Assembly (NCBI GenBank): GCA_023424095.1
Contig: JAFAEG010000146.1
Coordinates: 1 to 15,595, forward strand
Source of the DNA: Pseudomonadota bacterium
GTDB taxonomy: Bacteria; Pseudomonadota; Alphaproteobacteria; Sphingomonadales; Sphingomonadaceae
Direction of reading: 5' to 3'
DNA: 15,595 nt
The translations under genes were made by a program, and so were the position numbers. The notes beneath the pieces were generated by a model. It was given only the letters and a program-made list of their open reading frames with translations. It was not told the DNA's origin and made no database searches. Shown here piece after piece: positions 1 through 7,135 of the stretch. Every line of letters starts with the position of its first letter. The stretch's first letter is position 1.

Positions 1-1275
1 GGGCTTCACCGCGCCGGAATGGCGGCCGACTTCGCCGCGACGCGGGCCGCGGGCTTCCCAGCGGCGGCCGTCGTCGGAGCTGTCGGTGGCGACATTCTTG
101 CGGGTCGCCTTGATGCGGTTTGCCTCCTGATTGAAGTTCGCCGGAAGCGGCGCGACGTCGACCTTCTGGCGGGTGAGCTTCTCGATATCGCGCAGATAGG
201 GACGCTCGTCCTCGGCACAGAACGACACGGCGACACCCGCCGCGCCCGCACGCGCGGTGCGGCCGATGCGGTGGACATATTGCTCCGGCACGTTCGGCAG
301 CTCGAAATTGATCACGTGGCTGACGCCCGAAACGTCGATGCCGCGCGCGGCGATGTCGGTCGCGACCAGGATCGGCACGTCGCCCGAACGGAAAGCGGCG
401 AGCGCCTTTTCGCGCTGCGGCTGGCTCTTGTTGCCGTGGATCGCGGCGGACGCGATGCCGTTGCCCGCGAGCAGTTTCACGACGCGGTCGGCGCCATGCT
501 TGGTGCGGGTGAAGATCAGCACGCGGTCCATATTGCCGCGATCGCCGAAGCCGACGCGAAGCATGATGGTCAGCAGGGCCTGCTTCTCGTCCTGGCGGCA
601 GAAGCTGACGAACTGGTCGACGCGCTCGGCCGTGGTCGCGGCCGGGGCGACACGGACCTCGGCCGGATCGGTCAGGAACTTGTCCGCGAGCTGGCGGATC
701 GCCGGGGGCATGGTGGCGGAGAAGAACAGGGTCTGGCGCTTGGCCGGGAGCATCGTCACGATCTTCTTCAGGGCGTGGATGAAGCCCAGGTCCAGCATCT
801 GGTCGGCCTCGTCGAGGACGAGGATCTCGACCTCGCGCAGCGACAGCGCGCGCTGCTCGACCAGGTCGATCAGCCGGCCCGGCGTGGCGACGAGCACGTC
901 GACACCGCGCGACACGTCGCGGCGGTTCATGTTGATCGACGTCCCGCCGAAGACGGTGGCGACCTTCATGCCCGCAAACTGGCCGTAGGCGCGGGCGCTG
1001 TCGGCGATCTGCCCGGCCAGCTCGCGGGTCGGGGCGAGCACCAGCATGCGGCAGGTGTGCGGGCGAAGGCCGCGGCCCGAAGCGACCAGCCGGTCGATCG
1101 ACGGCAGCATGAAGGCGGCGGTCTTGCCGGTGCCGGTCTGCGCGATGCCGAGCAGATCGCGGCCCTTCAGCAGGGTCGGGATCGCGTCGCGCTGGATCGG
1201 CGTCGGATTGTCATAGGATTTCAGGGCGAGCGCCTGGAGGACGGGCTGCGAGAGCCCGAGATCGGAAAAGGACAT
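1..1275 (-). CDS. DEAD-box ATP-dependent RNA helicase, RhlE-like (3' end cut by window edge)
   Basis: ATP-dependent RNA helicase that unwinds or remodels RNA, typically in ribosome assembly, RNA decay or cold adaptation. Reading the minus strand from the ATG at 1275 gives 425 codons open to the window edge. All core motifs are visible: Q motif around residues 20-28, motif I AQTGTGKT (45-52), PTRE (82-85), GG (110-111), TPGR (131-134), DEAD (155-158), SAT (186-188), motif V ATDIAARGID (305-314) and motif VI HRIGRTARAG (335-344). The last ~40 residues start the variable basic tail (Arg/Gly-rich), which continues beyond the window. The two-domain core with no N-terminal extension fits the RhlE subgroup. 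No good Shine-Dalgarno precedes the ATG (only GTGAG), but the start sits right before the Q motif as expected. It is divergent from the BlaI-type gene across a 348-bp leader. The family is certain; the RhlE subtype is likely. Confidence 0.93.
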   Translation of the reverse strand, partial: MSFSDLGLSQPVLQALALKSYDNPTPIQRDAIPTLLKGRDLLGIAQTGTGKTAAFMLPSIDRLVASGRGLRPHTCRMLVLAPTRELAGQIADSARAYGQFAGMKVATVFGGTSINMNRRDVSRGVDVLVATPGRLIDLVEQRALSLREVEILVLDEADQMLDLGFIHALKKIVTMLPAKRQTLFFSATMPPAIRQLADKFLTDPAEVRVAPAATTAERVDQFVSFCRQDEKQALLTIMLRVGFGDRGNMDRVLIFTRTKHGADRVVKLLAGNGIASAAIHGNKSQPQREKALAAFRSGDVPILVATDIAARGIDVSGVSHVINFELPNVPEQYVHRIGRTARAGAAGVAVSFCAEDERPYLRDIEKLTRQKVDVAPLPANFNQEANRIKATRKNVATDSSDDGRRWEARGPRRGEVGRHSGAVKP

Positions 1276-1623
1276 TGATTATACTCACAAATGAGCGGCG
1301 CGGGCGCGCAGCCTTGATGGCGCGCACACGTGCGGCGGGTGTCTGAACGACCCGCGTGAAAAGGGAAGCTCTTGGCAAACAACCGAGGCGGAGCCGGGGC
1401 CTATAAGGTCCGATCACGCTGCATAACGCCTCGCTGCGGTGCAACATGGCCGGGAAGGGGTGAAAAGTCAATGAAGAGGCGGCCGCCCACCGGTGCGGCG
1501 GCCAGCGGGCATCGCCCCTTTCGCACGCCCCAAACGACGAAACCGCCCAAATTTGCGACCAACAGACTTGCCTATCCGCTACAAATGTAGCAGGTGACAA
1601 GTGTAGCAGGTGAGGCAAGATAC
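1276..1623. promoter_or_regulatory. Gene-free divergent region with helicase leader and BlaI-type promoter
   Basis: This 348-bp stretch separates the divergent helicase and repressor genes and holds no convincing gene. The part next to the helicase can fold into two hairpins: 1306-1325 (GCGC-bulge-GCC, loop TTGAT, GGCGCGC) and 1335-1355 (GCGGGT, 9-nt loop, ACCCGC). They would lie in the helicase mRNA leader, where leader control is common for cold-responsive helicases; that role is inference. The repressor side ends in tandem operator-like repeats. I could not pick out a convincing -35/-10 pair for either gene. Confidence 0.5.
1579..1612. promoter_or_regulatory. Tandem BlaI/MecI-type operator upstream of the repressor
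   Basis: 1579-1590 is a palindrome, CTACAAATGTAG, matching the TACA/TGTA half-site pattern bound by BlaI/MecI repressors. A degenerate second copy, TGACAAGTGTAG, lies at 1595-1606. The two belong to a 16-bp tandem repeat (1581-1596 and 1597-1612) differing at one base, so the centres are about one and a half helical turns apart. The site lies 11-45 bp before the chosen GTG of the BlaI-type gene, which suggests autorepression of the operon. Confidence 0.75.
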
Positions 1624-1998
1624 GTGATCAATTCCCTTCCCCGTCGCGAACGCGAGATTTTCGAGCTGCTGTGCAGCGCCGGCGAGGCGACTGCCGCGCA
1701 GCTGCGCGAGCAGATGAACGACCCGCCCTCTTATTCGGCGGTGCGCACGATGCTGTCGCGGCTGGAGGCCAAGGGTCTTGCCGGGCACCGCTCGGTCGAT
1801 GGCGCTTATGTCTATAAGAGCGTGCCGCGCGCCGCGACGGTGCGCGATTCCGCGATGAAGCAGATGGTGCGGACCTTCTTCAACGGGTCCGCCGCCGGTG
1901 CCGCGACGGCCTTGCTTGGCATGTCCAACAATCTGTCGGCCGATGAGGTCGCGGCGCTGCAAAAGGCAATCGATCAGGCGAAGGAGCGGGCGAAATGA
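1624..1998 (+). CDS. BlaI/MecI/CopY-family transcriptional repressor
   Basis: Winged-helix repressor expected to bind as a dimer and to be inactivated by its partner protease. The 124 residues have the family's layout: N-terminal winged helix with a recognition-helix region YSAVRTMLSRLEAKGL (residues 37-52), a wing with VDGAYVYK (58-65), and a helical C-terminal half (about 75-124) that would dimerise. I chose the GTG at 1624 because AGGTGAGG (1609-1616) lies 7 bp upstream and the protein then has the usual BlaI length. A longer in-frame GTG at 1594 would put coding sequence inside the operator repeats. The stop overlaps the next start as ATGA, so it is translationally coupled to the M56 protease gene, the classical blaI-blaR order. 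The ligand or stress sensed is unknown, and no beta-lactamase gene lies nearby. Confidence 0.9.
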   Translation: MINSLPRREREIFELLCSAGEATAAQLREQMNDPPSYSAVRTMLSRLEAKGLAGHRSVDGAYVYKSVPRAATVRDSAMKQMVRTFFNGSAAGAATALLGMSNNLSADEVAALQKAIDQAKERAK

Positions 1999-3659
1999 CC
2001 AGCTGGTTCTTCATCGAGATGGCGGCCAAGTCCGCCTTGATCTGCAGCATCGCCCTGCTGCTCGCCATGGCGCTCAAGAATCGCTCCGCCGCCGACCGTT
2101 CGATGGTGCTGCGCGTCGGGGCCGGGCTGCTCGTCGCCTTGCCTTTGATCGACATGATGTTCCCGGTGATCGAGATCGAGGCGTTCGCCGCCCCGGCCTT
2201 GCCGTTCGAGGGGATGAGCCAGGCGCAGATCGACCAGATGCTCGCGATGGCGGCGACTTTGCCGCCGGTCGCGCCGACCATCTGGGACGACCCGACGCCA
2301 TTGATCATGATCCTGTGGGGCGCCGGTGCGCTCGCCGTGCTGGCGCGGCTGGGCATCGGCCTGGCGACGCTCAATCGCTGGACCCGCGCGGCCGAGCCGG
2401 TCACCGACCCGCATTGGCTGAACGCGCTGGAGCGCGCCCGGGTCGCGACCGGGGCGAGCGACCGGCTGCGGCTGATGGTCGCCGACAAGGTGCCTGGTCC
2501 GCTCGGCTGGGGCTGGCGCAATCCGGTCGTGCTGATCGACTATGACACTTATGCCGAGCCCGAAGAGGCGGACGCGATCCTGGCGCACGAAGTGGCGCAT
2601 GTCGCCCGCCGCGACTGGCCGTCGCTGATGATGACCCGGATCGCCACGGCCTTGTTCTGGTTCAATCCTTTGGCCTGGACGCTCGCCCGCGAGTCGATCC
2701 ACCAGGCCGAGGAAGCCGCCGACGCGCATGCCGCGCGCTCGGTCGAGCCGACCCGTTATGCCGAGACTTTGCTGAGCTGGGGCCAGATCGGCCGCGGGAT
2801 CGGCGTGCCGGCCAATTCGATCGCGCCGGGCGCCCGTGCATTGTCGCGCCGGGTGCGCGCCGTGCTCGACACCAAATTGCTCGAGCGTTCGGCCCGGTCG
2901 CGGATCGCGATGGTGGCGGTGTTGCTGTGCGTCGGCGTCGCCGGCCCGGTTGCGGCGCTGAAGCTGGTCGAGGAAGCGCGTCCGCCGGAACCGCCGCGTG
3001 CGCCGAGCGCGGTGGCGAGCCTGACGCAGCCGGAAACGCCGCTGCCGCCGGAGCCGATGGTCGCGCCGGACGCCCCGGTCACGCCGCGCGCCCCGCGCCC
3101 GCCGCGCGCTCCCGACGTCGAGGCCGATGTCGCCGAGGCGATGCGGGAACTGCGCGAAGTGTTGCCGCGGGTGCCGGAAATGGTCCGGGAATCGCTGCGC
3201 CACGTCGACCATGCCGAAATCGCTCGTGCGGTCTCCCAGGCGCAGCGCGTGAACAGCGCGGAAATGCGCGCGGCGCTGGCGCAGGCCCGCATCGCGCAGG
3301 CCGAGGCGATGCGCAATCTGCCGCGGATCGATCATGCCGCCTTGCAGGCCCGGATCCGCGCGGCGATGCCCTCGCATGACGAGCTTCAGCGTCAGCTTCG
3401 TGTCGCGATGACCAGCCACCGCGCCGGCATGGCCGCCGGTGCGCGCGGCATGGAGCAGGGTGCCGCCCGCATGGAGGAGCAGGCCCGCCGCTTCCGCGAT
3501 GCTGGCGAGCGCGAGCGGATCATCGCCGAGCAGCGCGCCCGCGGCGAGACCGTGACGCACGAGCAATTGCTTGAGGCCGCCGATGGCATGGAAGAGGGCG
3601 CGCGCGGCATGCGCGAGGGCGCCCGCGAAATGCGCGAAGGCATGAACGACGACGACTGA
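1995..3659 (+). CDS. BlaR1/MecR1-like M56 membrane metallopeptidase with long repetitive C-terminal tail
   Basis: Integral-membrane zinc protease, probably the signal-transducing partner of the preceding repressor. Hydrophobic segments lie near residues 8-28, 36-58, 102-122, 212-230 and 303-322. The zinc motif HEVAHVARRD (198-207) and a downstream glutamate in EEAADAHA (239-246) match M56. BlaR1 proteins usually end in a penicillin-binding sensor domain with SxxK. Here no such domain is seen. The ~230 residues after the last membrane segment are Pro-rich (327-373), then Ala/Glu/Arg/Met-rich and probably helical, ending in near-heptad repeats GMEEGAR, GMREGAR, EMREGM (531-550) and an acidic NDDD. 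By BlaR1 topology this tail would be extracytoplasmic. The start overlaps the repressor stop (ATGA), with AAGGAG at 1981-1986. A hairpin terminator follows. The M56 family is firm; the inducing signal is unknown. Confidence 0.9.
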   Translation: MTSWFFIEMAAKSALICSIALLLAMALKNRSAADRSMVLRVGAGLLVALPLIDMMFPVIEIEAFAAPALPFEGMSQAQIDQMLAMAATLPPVAPTIWDDPTPLIMILWGAGALAVLARLGIGLATLNRWTRAAEPVTDPHWLNALERARVATGASDRLRLMVADKVPGPLGWGWRNPVVLIDYDTYAEPEEADAILAHEVAHVARRDWPSLMMTRIATALFWFNPLAWTLARESIHQAEEAADAHAARSVEPTRYAETLLSWGQIGRGIGVPANSIAPGARALSRRVRAVLDTKLLERSARSRIAMVAVLLCVGVAGPVAALKLVEEARPPEPPRAPSAVASLTQPETPLPPEPMVAPDAPVTPRAPRPPRAPDVEADVAEAMRELREVLPRVPEMVRESLRHVDHAEIARAVSQAQRVNSAEMRAALAQARIAQAEAMRNLPRIDHAALQARIRAAMPSHDELQRQLRVAMTSHRAGMAAGARGMEQGAARMEEQARRFRDAGERERIIAEQRARGETVTHEQLLEAADGMEEGARGMREGAREMREGMNDDD

Positions 3660-3691
3660 GACGCTTCCACCCCCTGCGTCCCGTCGCTAAG

Positions 3692-3722
3692 CGTGCCGTC
3701 TCCGCCAAGCGGGGGCGGCACG
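3692..3722 (+). terminator. Rho-independent terminator after the BlaI/BlaR-type operon
   Basis: A 14-bp uninterrupted stem (with two G·T pairs) closes a 3-nt CAA loop: CGTGCCGTCTCCGC pairs with GCGGGGGCGGCACG. It is followed by TTTCGTTT, an interrupted T-run. It begins 32 bp after the M56 stop, so it probably ends that transcript and insulates the downstream PKS gene. Confidence 0.75.
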
Positions 3723-3793
3723 TTTCGTTTCCGGCTTGCCGGGAGCCAAAGACGCGCGCTGCGGGTTGATGGACCGGAAAGGTCGGCGACGCG

Positions 3794-4852
3794 ATGGCAG
3801 TGAAAGCGTATCTGAACGCCGTCGCCGGCGCCGTCCCCGATCACGATATCCATTTGCCCTATATCGAATGGGCGGCGGCGCGGATCGCGGATGCGCGCGA
3901 GCGGGCCCTGTTCGAGCGGATGGCGGAGCGGGCGGGGATCGCCCACCGCTGGTCGATCCTGCCGCCGACGCCGGATGGCGGTTCGCCGGTCTGCGCGGGT
4001 GGCTTCTATGCCGGGACGGTGCCGGGCACGGCCGCCCGGATGGCGCTCTATGCCGAGGCCGCGCCGAAGCTGGCGCTGGCGGCGATCGGGAGATTGGGGC
4101 CGCTCGGGCGGATCAGCCATCTGGTGGTGGCGAGCTGCACCGGCTTCGTCGCGCCGGGCGTGGACCAGATCATCGCGGAGGCGCTCGGCCTGGGCGATGT
4201 CGAGCGCACCCTGATCGGCTTCATGGGCTGCTATGCGGCTGCGGCGGCGCTCAGGAATGCGCACCATATCGTCCGCTCGGAGCCTGAGGCGCGGGTGCTG
4301 GTGGTGACGGTCGAATTGTCCTCGCTGCATCTGCAGTTCGCGACCGGCCTGGAGGCATTGCTGGCGGAGTTGCAGTTCGGCGACGGCGCCGCAGCGGCGC
4401 TGGTGACGGCGGAGCCCGTGGGCTTCGGCATCGACGCGCCGTTCGCGGTGACGCTGCCGGCTTCGGGAGAACTGATCCGCTGGACGATCGGCGACAGCGG
4501 CTTCGAGATGCTGCTGTCGGGCGAAGTGCCGGGGCGGATCGGAACGGCGCTGCGCGATGATGCGGTGCGGGGGCGCATCCTGGGCGACTGGACGGCGGGT
4601 GAGGTCGATGCCTGGGCGGTGCATGCCGGCGGGCGGTCGATCCTTGATGCGGTCGAACGGGCGCTGGAATTGCCCCCGGAGCGGCTGGCGGCGTCCCGGC
4701 ATGTGCTCAACGATTTTGGCAACATGTCCTCGTCGACCTTGATGTTCGTGCTGCGTGAATTGCTGGCCGATCCTGAGGCGAAAAAGGGCGTGGCGATCGC
4801 CTTCGGGCCTGGGCTCGCGGCCGAGGGCTTTCGCTTCGAGCGAGCCGGATGA
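3794..4852 (+). CDS. Type III polyketide synthase (chalcone/stilbene synthase family)
   Basis: Homodimeric ketosynthase that extends an acyl-CoA starter with malonyl-CoA and cyclises the product, giving pyrones, resorcinols or related phenolics. The 352 residues match bacterial family length. The catalytic triad is present in the usual contexts: Cys146 in FMGCYAA, His277 in VHAGGRSILDAVE and Asn310 in NDFGNMSSSTLMF; a C-terminal FGPG loop is at 337-340. SCTGF (114-118) also matches the family. The ATG at 3794 has only a distant GGAAAGG (3776-3782) as ribosome site. The stop overlaps the next start (ATGA at 4849), so it is coupled to an FAD-dependent oxidoreductase. By analogy with bacterial alkylresorcinol operons, the product may be a long-chain phenolic lipid oxidised by the partner. 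The starter and product cannot be read from sequence. The family is certain. Confidence 0.95.
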   Translation: MAVKAYLNAVAGAVPDHDIHLPYIEWAAARIADARERALFERMAERAGIAHRWSILPPTPDGGSPVCAGGFYAGTVPGTAARMALYAEAAPKLALAAIGRLGPLGRISHLVVASCTGFVAPGVDQIIAEALGLGDVERTLIGFMGCYAAAAALRNAHHIVRSEPEARVLVVTVELSSLHLQFATGLEALLAELQFGDGAAAALVTAEPVGFGIDAPFAVTLPASGELIRWTIGDSGFEMLLSGEVPGRIGTALRDDAVRGRILGDWTAGEVDAWAVHAGGRSILDAVERALELPPERLAASRHVLNDFGNMSSSTLMFVLRELLADPEAKKGVAIAFGPGLAAEGFRFERAG

Positions 4853-5940
4853 GCCTCCGCACCGTCCCGGCGCTGATCGTCGGCGGCGGACCGGCGGGCG
4901 CAGCGGCGGCGATCCGGCTGGCGCAGGGCGGCATCCATGCGGAACTGATCGAACGGTCGAATGGCCCGCGCGACGTCGTCTGCGGCGGCTTCGTCGGCTG
5001 GGACGCGCTGGCGGCGTTGGCGGAACTGGGCATCGACGCGGCGGCGCTTGGTGCACGGCCGATTGCGCGCCTGCGGCTGGTGACGGCGCGGCGCACGGTC
5101 GAGATCGACCTGCCGAAGCCGGCGGCGGGGCTTTCGCGCTTGCGCCTGGATGAGGCGTTGTTGCGGCGCGCGGCGGCGTGCGGGGCGCAGGTTCGGTACG
5201 GCGTGACGGCGCGCGGCTGGGACGGGCGGGCTATCCGGCTCAGCAATTCTGAGGTGGTCGAGGCAGAGGCGCTGTTCCTCGCGACCGGCAAGCACGAACT
5301 GCGCGGGCTGGCCCGGCCGGTGCCGGAAGGCTGGGGCGAAGGTGCGGTCGGAATGCGGACCAGTTTCCTGCCCGGCAAACAGATTGCCGACGCGCTGGAC
5401 GGCGTGATCGAATTGCACCCGTTCGATGGCGGCTATGCCGGTTTGCTGCTGCAGGAGGATGGCAGTGTGAACCTCTGCCTCTCCGTCGCCGCCGCGCGCT
5501 TGCGCGATGCTGGTGGTCAGGCGCCGCTGCTCGCGCGGTTGGCGCAGGAGGCACCCCGGCTTGGCGAACGGCTGGCGGAGGCAACGGAGGCGGCGTGGAT
5601 CAGCGTTGGCAACGTGCCCTATGGCTGGCGCGCGCGGACGACGACGGACGGGCTGTTTCGGCTCGGCGATCAGGCCGCGGTGATCGCCTCGCTGGCCGGG
5701 GACGGGATCGCGATCGCGCTGACCAGCGGCGTCGCGGCGGCGGAAGCGCATCTCGCCGGCATTGCCGCGCCGGACTTCCAGCAGAGCTTCGCCAGGACTT
5801 CCGCGCGGCCCCTGAAGGTCGCCAATGCTTTGCGCTGGGCCGCCGAGCGGAGCGGACCGCGGAAAATGCTGACGGGATTGGCCGGCCTCTCGCCGAGCCT
5901 GGCGCGCTGGGCGGCGTCCTCGACCCGGATCGCGCCCTAG
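4849..5940 (+). CDS. FAD-dependent oxidoreductase (geranylgeranyl reductase / aromatic hydroxylase-like)
   Basis: Flavoprotein of the UbiH/geranylgeranyl-reductase superfamily. The N-terminal dinucleotide-binding motif is VGGGPAG (residues 11-17), ending in the acidic ELIER (32-36). An SRLRLDEALL segment (96-105), LATGKHE (144-150) and a second FAD motif GLFRLGDQAAVIASLAGDG (268-286) follow in order. At 363 residues it has room for the FAD and substrate domains but no long C-terminal extension. It starts inside the PKS stop codon (ATGA), so the two enzymes are probably made together. The likely role is hydroxylation or oxidation of the polyketide product, for example resorcinol to quinone; this is inferred from context. 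Its TAG stop lies in a CTAG shared with the convergent hydrolase gene. Confidence 0.88.
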   Translation: MSLRTVPALIVGGGPAGAAAAIRLAQGGIHAELIERSNGPRDVVCGGFVGWDALAALAELGIDAAALGARPIARLRLVTARRTVEIDLPKPAAGLSRLRLDEALLRRAAACGAQVRYGVTARGWDGRAIRLSNSEVVEAEALFLATGKHELRGLARPVPEGWGEGAVGMRTSFLPGKQIADALDGVIELHPFDGGYAGLLLQEDGSVNLCLSVAAARLRDAGGQAPLLARLAQEAPRLGERLAEATEAAWISVGNVPYGWRARTTTDGLFRLGDQAAVIASLAGDGIAIALTSGVAAAEAHLAGIAAPDFQQSFARTSARPLKVANALRWAAERSGPRKMLTGLAGLSPSLARWAASSTRIAP

Positions 5941-6980
5941 CGGCCGGTGATCGCGCTCGGCGCGTCGCTCCGCCACTGGCCGGAGCCGCGATATTCCTCG
6001 CGGATCTGGCTGTTCTCCACCTCGACCGGATCGGCGACGATCGTGGCCGGGCGCTGGGCCGCATAGGTCGTCGGCGCGCTCGCATTGCTTGCGGTGGTGC
6101 CCGCCGGGGGTGAAAGCCATTCCGGCGCCGCGATCGTCGCGGCCCCGTTCGCGCCATAGCGCACGATCGTCGGGTTCGGCCGGGCGATCGGCTCGGCCCC
6201 GGCATAGCGGTCGCTGAACGCGCCGGGCGAGCCGCCCGCGCCGGGCAGGCGGTAGAAGATGTGCGCGCCGATCACCGCCGTCTTGGTCAGGCGCGGCGCC
6301 CAGCGCGGCATGACGTAATTGGCGTGGTAGAAGGTCGAGAGGCCCACCGGGGCGAAGACGCGGCCCGCCAAAGCCTCCTCGGCATAGCGCCGGGCGCGGG
6401 CCCACATCGACGCGTTCGGCGTGCGGGACAAGGCGCCGTCGCAGGTGAAGGTGAACTGGCAGCCACCACCGGCGCGCATCGGCCCCTGATAGACGACGCC
6501 GCAGACCGTATTCGGCCAGGCGGGATGGCGGACGCGGTTCAGCACCACCTGCGCGACGGCGCGCTGGCCGTCCTCGCTCTGGTTGCCCGCCTCGTAATAG
6601 ATGGCCTGGGTCAGGCAATCGAGCGCGCGCAGCTGCGACACCGGCGCAGACGAGGCGAGGAAAGCGGCGGCGGGCGCGGAGGCGCCGGGGCCTGCCAGCG
6701 GCAAAGCGTCATTGGCCTGGAAGGCGTTCTCGCCGAACAGCAAAGGCGCGACCGTCGGGTCAGCCAGCTCGGCGGGCGAGGAGGGCAATTCGACAGCGGG
6801 CGGAATGTCCATCGTCACCTGCACCGCGCCATAGTGCTGCGGCTGGGGCGCGATCTCGGCGACCTGCAGGGTGGTGCACGATCCCGTCACGAGCACGAGC
6901 GCGGCCAGCCGGAAGGGCTCGCGCCGCGCCGGTTTCGCGCGCTTCACATCATGCCATGGCCGTGGACGTGCCTGTGTCAC
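5937..6980 (-). CDS. SleB/CwlJ-type cell wall hydrolase, exported
   Basis: Predicted peptidoglycan hydrolase of the SleB/CwlJ (Hydrolase_2) family acting in the periplasm. Numbered from the GTG at 6980 (347 residues), a basic N-terminus is followed by a hydrophobic stretch ending VTGSC, a weak signal peptide or imperfect lipobox with Cys35. A variable linker comes next. The catalytic domain spans about residues 121-244: DCLTQAIYYEAGNQSEDGQ contains the conserved glutamate (about Glu130), and AVAQVVLNRV, GCQFTFTCDG and STFYHANYV follow as in the family. The tail (245-347) is low in recognisable features. I chose GTG 6980 because GGAG lies 6 bp upstream. A GTG at 7076 would add an Arg-rich stretch that looks non-coding, and GTG 6947 has no ribosome site. 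The stop overlaps the convergent flavoprotein stop by 4 bp. Confidence 0.87.
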   Translation of the reverse strand: MTQARPRPWHDVKRAKPARREPFRLAALVLVTGSCTTLQVAEIAPQPQHYGAVQVTMDIPPAVELPSSPAELADPTVAPLLFGENAFQANDALPLAGPGASAPAAAFLASSAPVSQLRALDCLTQAIYYEAGNQSEDGQRAVAQVVLNRVRHPAWPNTVCGVVYQGPMRAGGGCQFTFTCDGALSRTPNASMWARARRYAEEALAGRVFAPVGLSTFYHANYVMPRWAPRLTKTAVIGAHIFYRLPGAGGSPGAFSDRYAGAEPIARPNPTIVRYGANGAATIAAPEWLSPPAGTTASNASAPTTYAAQRPATIVADPVEVENSQIREEYRGSGQWRSDAPSAITGR

Positions 6981-7135
6981 CCGTCGCTCCAAGCCCCCTG
7001 TGGGCCGCCATACGCGCCTCCCGACTCGGCCGCGCGCGTGGATTTCGCGCCGTCCCATTCGGACACAGGCCCTCACCAGCCGGTTAAGAGACGCGATCTG
7101 CTGGACGCGGGCGGGGAGGGCGCTAGACGGAAAAG

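Noticed and set aside
19..1278. Long plus-strand frame of 419 codons over the helicase
   Set aside because: It is the reverse shadow of the DEAD-box gene, whose minus-strand reading shows every helicase motif; the plus reading is Arg/Asp/His-rich and has no domain.
1372..1590. 72-codon plus-strand frame in the helicase-repressor gap
   Set aside because: No ribosome site, composition unlike neighbours, and it runs into the operator palindrome.
1581..1612. Tandem 16-bp repeat as a possible CRISPR or microsatellite
   Set aside because: Only two copies with no spacers; the palindromic content and place before a BlaI-type gene explain it as an operator.
1974..3566. 530-codon minus-strand frame
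   Set aside because: Antisense shadow of the M56 protease gene; Arg/His/Gln-rich with no recognisable domain.
3731..3742. CCGGC-TT-GCCGG hairpin upstream of the PKS gene
   Set aside because: A 2-nt loop is too small for a stable hairpin and the sequence is expected often at this GC content.
4231..6618. 795-codon minus-strand frame
   Set aside because: Runs antisense to the PKS and flavoprotein genes, both firmly identified by motifs, and is out of frame with the hydrolase. Typical GC-rich shadow.
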